Below are positions 17,945 through 27,372 of a stretch of DNA of 64,000 nt, piece after piece. Made by a program: the position numbers and the translations under genes. Location: contig NZ_CP021978.1 of assembly GCF_004803895.1 (NCBI RefSeq), forward strand, positions 992,001 through 1,056,000, read 5' to 3'. Each line of letters begins with the position of its first letter. Positions within the stretch are counted from its first letter, which is position 1. A model generated the notes under the pieces. It saw nothing but the letters and a program-made list of their open reading frames with translations. It was not told the DNA's origin and made no database searches. Origin of the DNA: Streptomyces hawaiiensis (GTDB taxonomy: Bacteria; Actinomycetota; Actinomycetes; Streptomycetales; Streptomycetaceae).

Positions 17945-17969
17945 CCATCCTGGACCTGTTTGCGGGCCC
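17941..17969 (+). pseudogene. 5' end of the interrupted C5-cytosine methyltransferase gene
   Basis: Starting with TTG at 17941 the frame reads MTILDLFAGP, the start and motif I (FxGxG) of a C5-cytosine methyltransferase, and then turns into unrelated sequence. The remainder of the gene lies at 27373-28600. Joining base 17969 to base 27373 gives LFAGPGGWSHSLNVLGVRD in one frame. Confidence 0.8.
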
Positions 17970-18071
17970 TTCTGTGAGCAGAACTGCAGCGTCTCATAGC
18001 CGCCTCGCACGCCAGTGACCAGCGCGTTTGCGCTTTGCAGTTACCTGAGTCGCATAGGTACGGTCCCCGCC

Positions 18072-19531
18072 ATGCTGATGACGTTCTTCTCCTCTGCCAC
18101 CTGGGAGTCCTGGGGGCTATCGAGTCAACCGGTGATCCCGGACCGGATGCCGATCCTGCTTGACGACGACCTCCTCTTCGAGGACTCGGCTGGCCCTCGC
18201 GTCACGACCGTGATCAACCGGTGGGCCCAGGAACTTCCCGCGAACGGCTGCCCAGCCCCAAACTCCTGGGAAACCTACGTTCGGGTTGTGCGTGACTGGA
18301 CGCTCTTCCTGGCCAGCCGGGGCGTCCAACTCTTCGACAACCGTCGCGATTTGCGGCGGGGTCTGAGCGCCTACGCGGTGCACCGTGCGTGCGGCCCGCT
18401 GAAGGAACGGTTCGCCTCATCCCCTGGAACCAGCACATGAGCATCCTGTCCCTGTTCTATGGGTGGGCCGAGGGCGAAGAGCTCACGACCACGGTGCCGT
18501 TCACCTACAAGCAGGCCGTCACTGCGTATGGCGACCAGGTGCGACTGCAGTCGGTGAACCTGTCCAAGCGGCGGACGTCGAAGCCGCACGTGACGATCAA
18601 GTACTTCGAGAAGGACTTCGAGGACACGTTCCTGAAGGGGCTGGGCGGTCTGCGCCCGGACGGCGCCGAGGACGCCCTCTACCAGGGCCGGACGACGGCA
18701 CGCAACGCGGCGGTGGGTGGCTATGTGCTGTCCAGCGGGCTACGGCGGCAGGAGTTCACGTACATGTTGGAGTGCGAGGTTCCGCCGCTGCCGCCCCGCC
18801 GGACCGAGCTGCCGATCTGGGTGCCGGTTCCGGCCGGCGTCACGAAGGGCCGGAAGTTCCGCGCCACGTGGACGACATACGACCCGCTCGCCCGGCTGCA
18901 CCAGTACTTGAGGTTGCAACGTGCTGTTGCGGTGGCTCGCTCGTCCTGGATTCCGCCGGCCAAGTGGGGGTCGCCCCTGGTGGTGACCGAGTCAGACGAG
19001 GTCGGTGGCCGAGTTGATGGTGAGCGCGTGCTGTGGGCCGAGTTGACGCCGCTGGAACGTCGGTGTCTCGTCAGGCCAGATGGCGGATCGATGCTGCTGG
19101 CCGTGCAGAGTGACGGGAGTCCGTTTCGCGACTGGCCGACGGTCTTCAAGCGGACGTCGGAGCGGATCCGGGATCGATTCGATCCGCGTTTCCCGCATAC
19201 GTCCCCGCACCGGTGCCGTCATACGTTCGCGATCAGGACGCTCGAGATGTTGATCGGCGGCTACTACGCCCAGCTCGCGAAGCTCGTCAAGGACACCGAC
19301 GCGGACGCGGCCCTTGCGCTCTACCTGCGCAAGAACGACCCGGTGATGATCCTGCGTGACCTCCTCGGTCATACCAGCACTCTTACCACGGAGGTGTACC
19401 TCCGCCGTCTGGATACGACCCGGATCTACCGCGAGGCATATGAGCGGGCGGGCCATGACCACGGTCTGCTCGTCGAGGCCGAACACGAGGCCGATGCCGA
19501 GTTCGACGACTTCGATGAGGACGATATCTGA
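18072..19531 (+). pseudogene. Tyrosine recombinase 1, with a frameshift
   Basis: The core-binding domain (NSWETYVRVVRDWTLFLASR and on to HRACGPLKERF) is in one frame; the rest, from WNQHMSILSLFYGWA onward, is in another. The break lies at about 18405-18430. Past it the catalytic domain is complete: Arg in SSGLRRQEFTYM, HxxR in SPHRCRHTFA, LLGH and nucleophile Tyr in TTEVYLRRL. The start is uncertain; ATG 18072 or 18078 is possible. Its TGA overlaps the ATG of recombinase 2. It could be a pseudogene, a sequencing error or a programmed shift. Without the core-binding domain it would not act normally. Confidence 0.75.
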
Positions 19532-21288
19532 TGCCCGCGGAGATCCTGGAGAACCCGCTGCGGCTGTTCTGCACGTTCACCCGCGGCACCACGTCGACCC
19601 TGAATGTCGACGACTCGATCAACCCCGTACTCGTCCGCGAGTTGCTGACGGGCCTGGTCTATCTGATGCATCCGCACGGCCAGGGTGACTCGCACCGGAC
19701 TGCGGAGAAGTACAAGGGGACCATCGATTGGTTCGTCGGCGAGCTGGACAGGCGTGGTCATCGGGGCGGGGCAGCAGGGCTGACCCGCGCCGGACTCGCA
19801 GCGCTGTGGTGGGAGGCGGGAAATCGGCGGGAGTCGGAGAGCCGCCGCATGCTCGCCGCGCTGGACGCCGAGACCTCCGTGCTGGCTCCGGACGTCCGGG
19901 AGCTTGTCCGAGGGCGTCTGTACAACCGGCATCCGAACAGCGAGCCGCTGCCGCCGTACGACGAGGTCGCCTGGGCAGGGCTGATTCGTGCAGCCCGAAC
20001 GATCGCCAAGGGGTCATGGGCCGCTTACCGGGCGGCCCGAGCAACGGCGGAGTCCGGCCAGGACCCGTACGTGCATGGCTGGACGAGAGAGAACATCTTC
20101 TGGCTGATGGTGCACCACGGTCCCGCAACACCAAGGTCGTTGGGCGAGCGGGCGGGCTTGTCGTACAACCAGATGCGCTACCGAATCGGTGATGGTAACC
20201 AGCGCTTCTTCGGGGAAGCACGTGAAGCGCTCTTCCCCAGCGCTCGCGCCGTCATCGCTTACCAGGTGTTGTTCGGCGTGTATAGCGGCATCGTGCCGGA
20301 CGGCATCGCCGATCTGGGTATCGACGGCCTTGACTGGGCTGGCGACGCCGCGGTATTGGTCCGCTATGTCAAGGGCCGTACATCCGAGGAGAGCATCACG
20401 CTGCCGAGCAAGGCCGTACGGGTGCTGGAGCGCTGGCTCGACTATGCCGACCTGGCGAGGTCACATTGTCCGCCGCAGCTGCGCAACAGGCTGTGGCTGT
20501 GGATTGCCTACACCTCGCGTCGCGCGGGCGACGAGGGCCTGGGGCCTTGGAGATATGGACGCCCCTACAAGTCCACCATCGTCGACTGGTCTCGCGATGC
20601 GGGGGTGGTCGACGCCAACGGGGCACCGGTGGTTGTGCACCGCCATCGGATCCGCACGACGTTCGAGTCCCACCGGGACCGATCTTCCTGGATCGGCAGC
20701 CGGCGCTCGACGATCGACCCCAATCACACTCCGACAGTGGAAGGCGACCACTACCTGTCCGCGATGACCGAGGCCCAGAAGAGCGCCCTGGAGGACATTG
20801 TCGAGCAGGCCCAGGGTGATCTCCTCCGCCGGGGCCAACCGCACATGGTTCTGTCGGACGAACAAGTCGCAGACCTGGCAGGCCAGTTCCCGCAGCTGGT
20901 CAGCGAGCTGGAGCTGGACGATCGGGCGATCGCCGAGCTCGTGGGCGGCCAGAGCGATGTGTTCGTGGCGTCCTGCATCGATCCGACCGCCGGCGTGCAC
21001 GGCCCGAAGGGAAAGCCGTGCCCGGCTCGTCCCTGGGTGTGCCTTCTGTGTCCACTCGCTCTGTTCACGCCGCGGCACGCGGCGAACCTCCTGCGCATGA
21101 AGGCGTTCTTCGCCCGGCAGTGGCAGCAGATGCCCGCCGCGCAGTTCATGGCCGTCTTCGGCCACTACGCCCAGCGCATCGAGGAAGTCCTGGTCAAATA
21201 CGACCCCACGCAGCTCGCTGCGGCTGCTGCCCACGTCACGGACACCGACGCCGAGATCCCGCTCCTGCCCGAGGAAAGCACCCTGTGA
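19531..21288 (+). CDS. Tyrosine recombinase 2, atypical active site
   Basis: A 585-residue recombinase-like protein. The region where the first catalytic Arg is expected reads GVYSGIVPDGIADLGIDGL, with Val in place of Arg. The second box (VVHRHRIRTTF) and the His/Tyr box (PNHTPTVEGDHYLS) are present. After about residue 460 comes a Cys cluster (SCIDPTAGVHGPKGKPC, then VCLLCPLALFTPRH) resembling a zinc-binding element shared with the 13190 fragment. It may be a partner subunit rather than an independent catalyst. Start and stop overlap the neighbouring recombinase genes, so the three are probably made together. Confidence 0.8.
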   Translation: MPAEILENPLRLFCTFTRGTTSTLNVDDSINPVLVRELLTGLVYLMHPHGQGDSHRTAEKYKGTIDWFVGELDRRGHRGGAAGLTRAGLAALWWEAGNRRESESRRMLAALDAETSVLAPDVRELVRGRLYNRHPNSEPLPPYDEVAWAGLIRAARTIAKGSWAAYRAARATAESGQDPYVHGWTRENIFWLMVHHGPATPRSLGERAGLSYNQMRYRIGDGNQRFFGEAREALFPSARAVIAYQVLFGVYSGIVPDGIADLGIDGLDWAGDAAVLVRYVKGRTSEESITLPSKAVRVLERWLDYADLARSHCPPQLRNRLWLWIAYTSRRAGDEGLGPWRYGRPYKSTIVDWSRDAGVVDANGAPVVVHRHRIRTTFESHRDRSSWIGSRRSTIDPNHTPTVEGDHYLSAMTEAQKSALEDIVEQAQGDLLRRGQPHMVLSDEQVADLAGQFPQLVSELELDDRAIAELVGGQSDVFVASCIDPTAGVHGPKGKPCPARPWVCLLCPLALFTPRHAANLLRMKAFFARQWQQMPAAQFMAVFGHYAQRIEEVLVKYDPTQLAAAAAHVTDTDAEIPLLPEESTL

Positions 21289-23423
21289 ACACCATCGCCC
21301 ATACCGGGGTCCCGCTGTCCGGAACCGTGCCGTCGCCCTTCGCCGGGGCTGACATCTGCGGCCTGGCCGGCTTCGTCCTCCCCATCGGGGCGGCCCGCTC
21401 GGTCTTCGAGGACGACGTCTGGGTCTTCACCCAGGTCATCGGCATCCCCGCCTACGTGTCGAAGTGCGCACGGCGCCTGGACTTCTCGGGGATCATCAAT
21501 ATGCGGTGGAAGACGGTGGCCAAGGAGTACATCGCCGCGCAGATGGCCCCCGGGCACGAAGCCGTACGGACGCTGCCGTACGCCAACCGGACGGTCCGCG
21601 TCGTCAACAGCCTCTACGCCGAGCTGCTGGAACTGGTCCGTTGGCTGAACTGGCTGACCGCCCAGGGGGTCACCGAGCTCGGCGAAGTCACTGAACATCA
21701 CTGCACGTCCTTCGCACAGCACCGCGCCACCCACCGCCCCAACGGCAAAAAGACACACGACCGCCCCAGCGTCCGCAGAGCGGTTGAGCTGACGATCACC
21801 GGCCTGGCCCGTTACGGCGAGCTGTTCACCACCGACCGCTACCACCCCGGGCTACGGCCGTTTCCCGGACAGGCCACCGGCAAGCCCAGCGGCAACGCCA
21901 ACAAGACGCCGCCGGTCGCGGATCCGACGTTCCAGCCGCTCCTGGGCGCAGCCCTCTACCTCGTCCAGACCCTGGCCCCGCACCTGCTGCGCGAACTGGA
22001 CGCCAAACGGCGCTATGTCGCCCACCGGGCATCGCTGCCCGCAGCACGGATTGATCGGGGCGAACTCGAGGCGGTCATTCGCCGCCATGTCGAAGAGCGG
22101 CGTCCCTTCGGGAACGTCAACTGGGCAAAGACCAGGAAGTGGATCAGCAAGGACGATCCGTTGGGCAAGGTCAACCTCTACGCCCTCGCCGCGGAAGCCG
22201 GACGGAGGGAGATCAGCCCCTCCACATTGGAGTCGGTGCGCGACGTCCTGGAGGAGGCGGTGGAGGCCGTCGGGATCGAGGAACCGTACTGCCGCGGGGC
22301 CGACATGGTGGAGCGAGCCGACGGCCAGGGCGAGGCGCCCTGGTCAAAACCGCTTTCCGAGCGTGGCCTGCGGGCGCTCACCGGCGTGGTCAAGACCGCA
22401 TCGCACGTGGTCATCGTGGCGCTTTCCGGTATGCGCCAAAGCGAACTGCGCGAGATGAATGTGGGCTGCCGTGTGCCCCCGATCGAGGCCGGCCCTGGGC
22501 TGAAGAGATACAAGCTGGCGAGCCGGGTCGTCAAGGGAAAGCCGCTGGGCGGTGCGCCTGACGAGTGGGTCGTGATCTGGGAGGCATATCAGGCGGCAGA
22601 GGTCGCCGAGCAGATCCTGGGCCCGGGCGCCGAGATCGGTGATCCCCTGCTCACCTCGCCACTCGACAGCGACCGCTTCACGCTGTTCCGCCAGTGGGCC
22701 AACGGCGCCGCGGGACAGGCGCTGGGGCTGGCTCCGATCCCGGAGGGACAACTGACGACGAGGATGCTCAGGCGCACACTCGCCTTGGAGATCGCCTACC
22801 GCCCCGGTGGCCTGCTCGCCGCAAAGGTGCAGCTCAAGCACCTGTCTGTGGTGACAACGGAAGGATATGCGGCCCGCCCGGGCGGGGCACAGGCCAAGTT
22901 CCTCGCGGAAGTCAACGCCGAGGAGGCGGAGCGTAACAAGGACCTCGTGCTGGCCGAGTACCGGCGCTATCAGCAGGGCGAGATGCCATCAGGTCCAGGC
23001 GCCCGCGATCTGATCAACTTCTTCGCCAGCGTCGACGGGAAGCTGGCCCGCGCTGCCGCGGAGGATCCCACGGTCGTCGGCAGCGACCAGGAGGTCAGAG
23101 CCCTCCTCGCCGAGATCGCCGACGTCCTACACCTGGGGGTGGCGAACTACTGCTGGTTCATCGACCCCTCCAAGGCGTTGTGCCTCAAGCTGGCCGGCAC
23201 CCCGAACGCGACGAAGCCGCTGGCGGGCATGTGCGATTCCGCCCGCTGCCCGCAAGCCACCCACCATCCCTGCCACCGCCCAGTGTGGGCCGAGAGCGTA
23301 CGGACCAAACAGGTCTTCATCGGGTCGATCGGCCGCAACCACAAGACCGAAAAGGTCAGACTGCAGGCCGACTTGGATCGGGACGTGAAGGTCCTGGCCT
23401 CGATCGACGCCGCCGCTGCGTAA
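21285..23423 (+). CDS. Tyrosine recombinase 3
   Basis: A 712-residue site-specific recombinase. Catalytic features are Arg in ALSGMRQSELREM, the TRMLRRTLALEIAYRPGG box (Arg where the first His is usual), His in LKHLSVVTTEGYA and the nucleophile Tyr in the same box. The same pattern occurs in its homologue at 13544. The C-terminus has a Cys/His cluster (ANYCWFIDPSKALCLKL, then MCDSARCPQATHHPC). GTG 21285 overlaps the preceding TGA and has GAGGAAAG in front. Confidence 0.85.
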   Translation: MNTIAHTGVPLSGTVPSPFAGADICGLAGFVLPIGAARSVFEDDVWVFTQVIGIPAYVSKCARRLDFSGIINMRWKTVAKEYIAAQMAPGHEAVRTLPYANRTVRVVNSLYAELLELVRWLNWLTAQGVTELGEVTEHHCTSFAQHRATHRPNGKKTHDRPSVRRAVELTITGLARYGELFTTDRYHPGLRPFPGQATGKPSGNANKTPPVADPTFQPLLGAALYLVQTLAPHLLRELDAKRRYVAHRASLPAARIDRGELEAVIRRHVEERRPFGNVNWAKTRKWISKDDPLGKVNLYALAAEAGRREISPSTLESVRDVLEEAVEAVGIEEPYCRGADMVERADGQGEAPWSKPLSERGLRALTGVVKTASHVVIVALSGMRQSELREMNVGCRVPPIEAGPGLKRYKLASRVVKGKPLGGAPDEWVVIWEAYQAAEVAEQILGPGAEIGDPLLTSPLDSDRFTLFRQWANGAAGQALGLAPIPEGQLTTRMLRRTLALEIAYRPGGLLAAKVQLKHLSVVTTEGYAARPGGAQAKFLAEVNAEEAERNKDLVLAEYRRYQQGEMPSGPGARDLINFFASVDGKLARAAAEDPTVVGSDQEVRALLAEIADVLHLGVANYCWFIDPSKALCLKLAGTPNATKPLAGMCDSARCPQATHHPCHRPVWAESVRTKQVFIGSIGRNHKTEKVRLQADLDRDVKVLASIDAAAA

Positions 23424-23439
23424 GGAGAAACCTCACATC

Positions 23440-23919
23440 ATGGCTCGAATCAGCACAGAGGCCCGCGCCCGCAACGAGGAGGCCGTCCGGGCCGCGATGG
23501 ACCGGCTCTTGAAGGGTGACCTCCCGCACGGCGGCAGCTGCGACTTGAAGACACTGGCCACCGAAGCCGGCGTGACCCGCACCGCGTTCTACCCGAAGAA
23601 GAACCGTGACGGGACGAAGCGTCCCGGCCCTTACCAGCACCTCGCCGAAGAGTTTGAGCGGCGCCTCCGAGCTCTGCAGGAGACCGGACACATCGTCGAT
23701 CCGCGGGCCGCCCAGATCGAACGGCTCAAGACCCAGGTCTCCGAGCTGAAAGAGCGCCTCGCCAGACGCGACGAGACCGTCGCCGAGCTGACCGCCTTCA
23801 AGGAGTTGGCCGTCTCCCGCCTGGCCGCACAGCACGACGAGATCCAGCGCCTGCGGCAACAGTCGGCGAACGTCACCAACCTCCGCCGACTCCCGGCTGG
23901 CTCTATACGTGAATCGTGA
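23440..23919 (+). CDS. DUF6262-family protein (TnpC-like accessory)
   Basis: A 159-residue protein found behind recombinase genes in Tn554-like elements. Residues 10-60 look like a small helix-turn-helix (AVRAAMDRLLKGDLPH, LKTLATEAGVTRTAFY). Residues 85-150 are a continuous coiled coil (IERLKTQVSELKERLARRDE). It probably assists or orients the recombinases, by analogy with TnpC. AAGGAG lies upstream of ATG 23440. The first module's copy at 15676 is frameshifted, whereas this one is intact. Confidence 0.8.
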   Translation: MARISTEARARNEEAVRAAMDRLLKGDLPHGGSCDLKTLATEAGVTRTAFYPKKNRDGTKRPGPYQHLAEEFERRLRALQETGHIVDPRAAQIERLKTQVSELKERLARRDETVAELTAFKELAVSRLAAQHDEIQRLRQQSANVTNLRRLPAGSIRES

Positions 23920-24072
23920 GAGCACCTGTCGCTCGGCGGCGCGGCGAGAGCACCCGATGCTGCAGGCAAGAGATGCCGCCGAGTTTTGAGAGCGCACTAC
24001 GACTTCGACCAGACGTGGCAAACTCTTCAACATCGTTGTCCTGCTGCCACAGCGTGGCTGGGAGGGAAGGAG

Positions 24073-24555
24073 ATGCCAGTGGCCAATGTTGACCCGACGG
24101 CACAGTCCGGAGGCGCTTCGCCGCCCAGTGCTCCCCCGCTGGATCTCGGCGCGCTCGTTCCGGCCATCCTCCGAGGGCTGCGCAAGGATGTCCTGCTGCT
24201 CTTCCTGTTCGCGATCGCTCTTCTTTTGGTCTTTGTTGCCCTTCAAGTGCCGGAGGGGCCAGTCGTCCTTGTGATGTGGCTGGTTGCATCACTGGCGGTC
24301 CTCGGAGTGGTCGCCCGGGTGGTGCTGGAGGTCCGCCGCATGCTCCGCGGAGGAGTGCGCATGGACATCACCGGCGCGGAACACGTGCGGGACGCTCAGC
24401 GCATCACCGGGAACCGCACGGCAGTACCGGACGTCCGCATGCGCATCAAGACCCGGGGGCGCCGGGGCCGTAGGACAACCGTGACTGGATCTCAGCACAT
24501 CAACCTGGGCCCCGATAGCGAATCGGAGCCCGGAGTCGGTGGGGCGGGAAAGTAG
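24073..24555 (+). CDS. Two-TM membrane protein paired with the STAND ATPase
   Basis: A 160-residue protein that I cannot assign to a family. After a Pro/Ser-rich start, two hydrophobic segments follow (DVLLLFLFAIALLLVFVALQ and VVLVMWLVASLAVLGVV, about residues 38-85). A basic, beta-rich cytosolic tail (DVRMRIKTRGRRGRRTTVTG) ends with an acidic stretch. ATG 24073 has GGGAGG upstream; GTG 24082 is also possible. The STAND ATPase starts seven bases after its stop, so the two form one operon. A pore-forming or membrane-anchoring effector controlled by the ATPase is a hypothesis only. Confidence 0.65.
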   Translation: MPVANVDPTAQSGGASPPSAPPLDLGALVPAILRGLRKDVLLLFLFAIALLLVFVALQVPEGPVVLVMWLVASLAVLGVVARVVLEVRRMLRGGVRMDITGAEHVRDAQRITGNRTAVPDVRMRIKTRGRRGRRTTVTGSQHINLGPDSESEPGVGGAGK

Positions 24556-24561
24556 CCAGCG

Positions 24562-27108
24562 GTGCGAGCGGCAGGTAGAGCACCGGTGGGTAACCGAGGC
24601 GATGGCTTTGTCGGACGGACAGCCGTTCTTGAATCCGTGATGTCTGCCCAGGTCGGCGAGCGGGCCGTGTATGAGATCACCGGCCAGGCCGGGATCGGCA
24701 AGTCGCGCCTCCTCCGTCGGGTCCTGGAGGTAGCGGGAGACTCCGGGGAGGGAGCCGGGGGCCGGGAGCAGGGCGTTGCTGTGTTACATGTCGATGTCTC
24801 GAACCATTCGGTGGTACGTGCCGCAGGGGGCATCGCAGGTGCGGACGTGCCGGACCTCGTGCTGCAGCGGTCCTTCGCCGCGTACTGCGACTTCCTGCAC
24901 GTGCTCATCCGGCAATGGCCCGACTTGCCCGGGCGACGCGCGGCGAGGCTCGATGACGAGATCGAGATGGCCAAGCGCCGATCGCTCGAACTGTTGGCCT
25001 CTAGCCCCTTCCCCCGCCCCGCCGTCCAGCGCATCACGATGAGGATCAAGGCCGACACGGTCACCAACGCTCAGCGGGTTGTACTCCCGCCACAGGAGCC
25101 GATACCGGACCATTATCGACGCGGGCTGGAAGGTGTCCGCCACGAAATCGATGACACCGTCTTGTCCGCGCTTCTGCCCGACAGGAGGAAGACCCGCCCA
25201 GCTCGGGCGATGTTCTACTTGCTCCTTGATCAGTTCGAAGCGCTGCTGGGGCAGGCGCACGCGCGGTGGATCCTCTCGTTCGCGGAGAGGATCAGCCCCG
25301 GGGTGGCCATCGTCGCGTGGCAGCATGCGTCCGACAGTGCGCCTGAGCCGCTGTGCCCGGGATCTGTCCAGCACCACCTCAAGGGGCTGAATGCTGCCGA
25401 CGTGCGCGACTACCTTGCCCAGCGGATGAACGGCGCGATCGCGGAAGAACTCGCGGCGACGGTGCACACCTTCTCGGCAGGCGTTCCCCAGGTCGTCGGC
25501 GCGGTGAGGGATCTGGTGGTGCGGCGTGGCATCGCCGACCAAGCTTCGTTGAGTGCCGAACTGGCTGGCGTGAAGAGCCCCTACGGCGGCGCACTCGTTC
25601 AACAGGAGGTCGGCGACCTTGTCCACCGTCTCCTGGACGCCACCGGCGACAGCCGCCTGACGACCGCCCTGGAGGCGTTGTCGGTGGCCCGGTCGTTCAA
25701 CCTGCCGATGATGGAGGCTCTTCTGGGCGAGGACACCATGCCCGGACACGATCTCCCCGCGGTCTTCGGGAACGCTGTGTCCTTCTCCTTTGTCACCGAG
25801 GAGCCCTCGCCGGGCGGGATGTCGGCCGAGTACCGCATTCACGACTACCTGCGGCATGAACTGGAATCACGACTCGCGCGCCGCAACCCGCGACGCCACG
25901 TGGAGCTGCACCGGCGTGCCCTGGAGCACCACCGGGCATGCATCGAGGACAGTGAGCCCGACGAGGAACTTCCTTCCGCCTGGGAGTGGATGCGCTATCA
26001 GAAAACCGAGTGGCAGCATCACCGCACCGAGTGGCTGTGGCATCTGAGCCTGGTCAGCCGGAACGACCGTGTCACGGCGATGCTCGACTTCTCTCGGGTG
26101 TTCTTGGACGCGTTCTGGTGGGATGGCTTTCTAGTTCCCACCCCCTACTGCGAGCAGCTCCTCGTCGACGGCACAGTGATCTGCCAGACCCACAGCGACC
26201 GGCTCTGGTTGGCCCAGCTGCAGCGGCTGTACGACGTATATCCGCGTCACGTCTGGCACGACGACGCGGCCGGCCGAGATGACGCCGCCTGGGCCGCCGT
26301 GGCCGACGCCCTGCGCTACGTGCGCAGAGAGGCGCGCCTCGATGGACGGCGAGCACGGCTTGACTCTCCCGAACATCGCCATCTGCGCGGCCTGACGGAC
26401 CAGCACATGGCCGAAGTCGCACGATTCACCGGCGACAAGGATGCCGCTGAGCGACACTACCGCCACGGCATTGAGATGTTCGAGCAGAATGACGACAAGT
26501 ACCTTGCCGCATGGGTGATGCTGGAGCTGGCAAACCTCTATCTCGAAACGGGTGTTCCTGACCAGGTCAACCCACTCTTGGAGAAAGCTGAGGCGGCGGC
26601 GGTCGAGGAAGAGGATCCCGAACTGCTCGCCGAAGTCGCCGGGGCGTACGGAGACCTGTGCTGGCACCAGGGCGAGCACGAGAGTGCGATGGACGCCTAC
26701 GCCCGCATGATCCTGCACGGCTACGTCCAGCACGTCGGCTACAGCCTGAACCTGCCGGATGCGTACAGCGACATGCACTACCAGATTCTGCTCGCCCGAG
26801 TGGGGCGGCGTCTGAGCGAGCTGCGCGCCGAGCCGGGGGTGTTTGACAGGACAGTGCGGCGCATGGGCGCCCTCTTTGATCCGTACTGGGCCAGGGTTGG
26901 GGGGAGGCCGACTTCGTCTGCCCCGGGTCATGAGCCAGGAGAAGCAGCCCTCGTGACCTGGCTGTTCCCGCCTCCACCAGGGCCGGAGGGCCTTAGCCTG
27001 TCCAGCACGTATCCGGTAGTCGCCCTCCAGGTGCGCGGCGAGATGGAGGATCTCCTGCAGCAGCCCCTTACGACGGAGCTGCCGGATGAGTATTCGCCAC
27101 GATGGTGA
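24562..27108 (+). CDS. STAND-type NTPase with TPR-like C-terminus
   Basis: 848 residues. An AAA/STAND ATPase module begins at once (NRGDGFVGRTAVLESV), with Walker A GQAGIGKS (41-48) and Walker B FYLLLDQFEALL (Asp223 first acidic). A winged-helix-like region (EYRIHDYLRHELESRL) follows, and then helical repeats at about 600-740 resembling TPRs (DKDAAERHYRHGIEMFEQND; KYLAAWVMLELANLYLETGV). STAND proteins are signal-gated switches, many acting in defence. No effector domain is fused, so the adjacent membrane protein is the natural candidate output. GTG 24562 is taken as start; GTG 24586 is an alternative. Confidence 0.75.
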   Translation: MRAAGRAPVGNRGDGFVGRTAVLESVMSAQVGERAVYEITGQAGIGKSRLLRRVLEVAGDSGEGAGGREQGVAVLHVDVSNHSVVRAAGGIAGADVPDLVLQRSFAAYCDFLHVLIRQWPDLPGRRAARLDDEIEMAKRRSLELLASSPFPRPAVQRITMRIKADTVTNAQRVVLPPQEPIPDHYRRGLEGVRHEIDDTVLSALLPDRRKTRPARAMFYLLLDQFEALLGQAHARWILSFAERISPGVAIVAWQHASDSAPEPLCPGSVQHHLKGLNAADVRDYLAQRMNGAIAEELAATVHTFSAGVPQVVGAVRDLVVRRGIADQASLSAELAGVKSPYGGALVQQEVGDLVHRLLDATGDSRLTTALEALSVARSFNLPMMEALLGEDTMPGHDLPAVFGNAVSFSFVTEEPSPGGMSAEYRIHDYLRHELESRLARRNPRRHVELHRRALEHHRACIEDSEPDEELPSAWEWMRYQKTEWQHHRTEWLWHLSLVSRNDRVTAMLDFSRVFLDAFWWDGFLVPTPYCEQLLVDGTVICQTHSDRLWLAQLQRLYDVYPRHVWHDDAAGRDDAAWAAVADALRYVRREARLDGRRARLDSPEHRHLRGLTDQHMAEVARFTGDKDAAERHYRHGIEMFEQNDDKYLAAWVMLELANLYLETGVPDQVNPLLEKAEAAAVEEEDPELLAEVAGAYGDLCWHQGEHESAMDAYARMILHGYVQHVGYSLNLPDAYSDMHYQILLARVGRRLSELRAEPGVFDRTVRRMGALFDPYWARVGGRPTSSAPGHEPGEAALVTWLFPPPPGPEGLSLSSTYPVVALQVRGEMEDLLQQPLTTELPDEYSPRW

Positions 27109-27372
27109 CGCTCCCTGTCAGCCTCGCATGGGTCGGTGGATCGCCGCAGCACTCTCTGCCCTCGGGCCGACGGGGTGCGCGGTACTCAGCTCGTGTGAGA
27201 TCAGTCGAGTGTGAGGCACGTACCCGGCACAACCTGGCGTGACGTCAGTCACGTGTCGGACTCCGCAAAGGAACACGCTGATGCGCTGGAAGGCGACACA
27301 CCGGACACTGTTCGGCCTCCCGTAGAGCGACACGACCTGCGCGGGACACAGCATCTGCTGACACAATGGGCC
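27109..27372. other. Right end of the recombinase element, non-coding
   Basis: About 260 bases between the STAND stop and the methyltransferase junction. No gene recognised. The final CAATGGGCC abuts host sequence. This interval should contain the right-end recombinase binding sites. Confidence 0.45.

Larger units (their letters stand above)
17970..27372 (+). mobile_element. Tn554-like three-recombinase element inserted in a methyltransferase gene
   Basis: About 9.4 kb. Its limits are read from the host gene: the methyltransferase frame stops making sense after GGGCCC (17964-17969) and resumes at GGGGGG (27373). GGGCC is present at both junctions (17964-17968 and 27368-27372), a candidate crossover core. 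It carries three tandem recombinase genes with overlapping stops and starts, a DUF6262 protein, a two-TM protein and a large STAND ATPase. Tn554-family elements likewise use tandem tyrosine recombinases plus a small accessory protein and insert in a fixed target gene without terminal inverted repeats. The first recombinase is frameshifted, so the copy may be locked in place. Confidence 0.78.
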
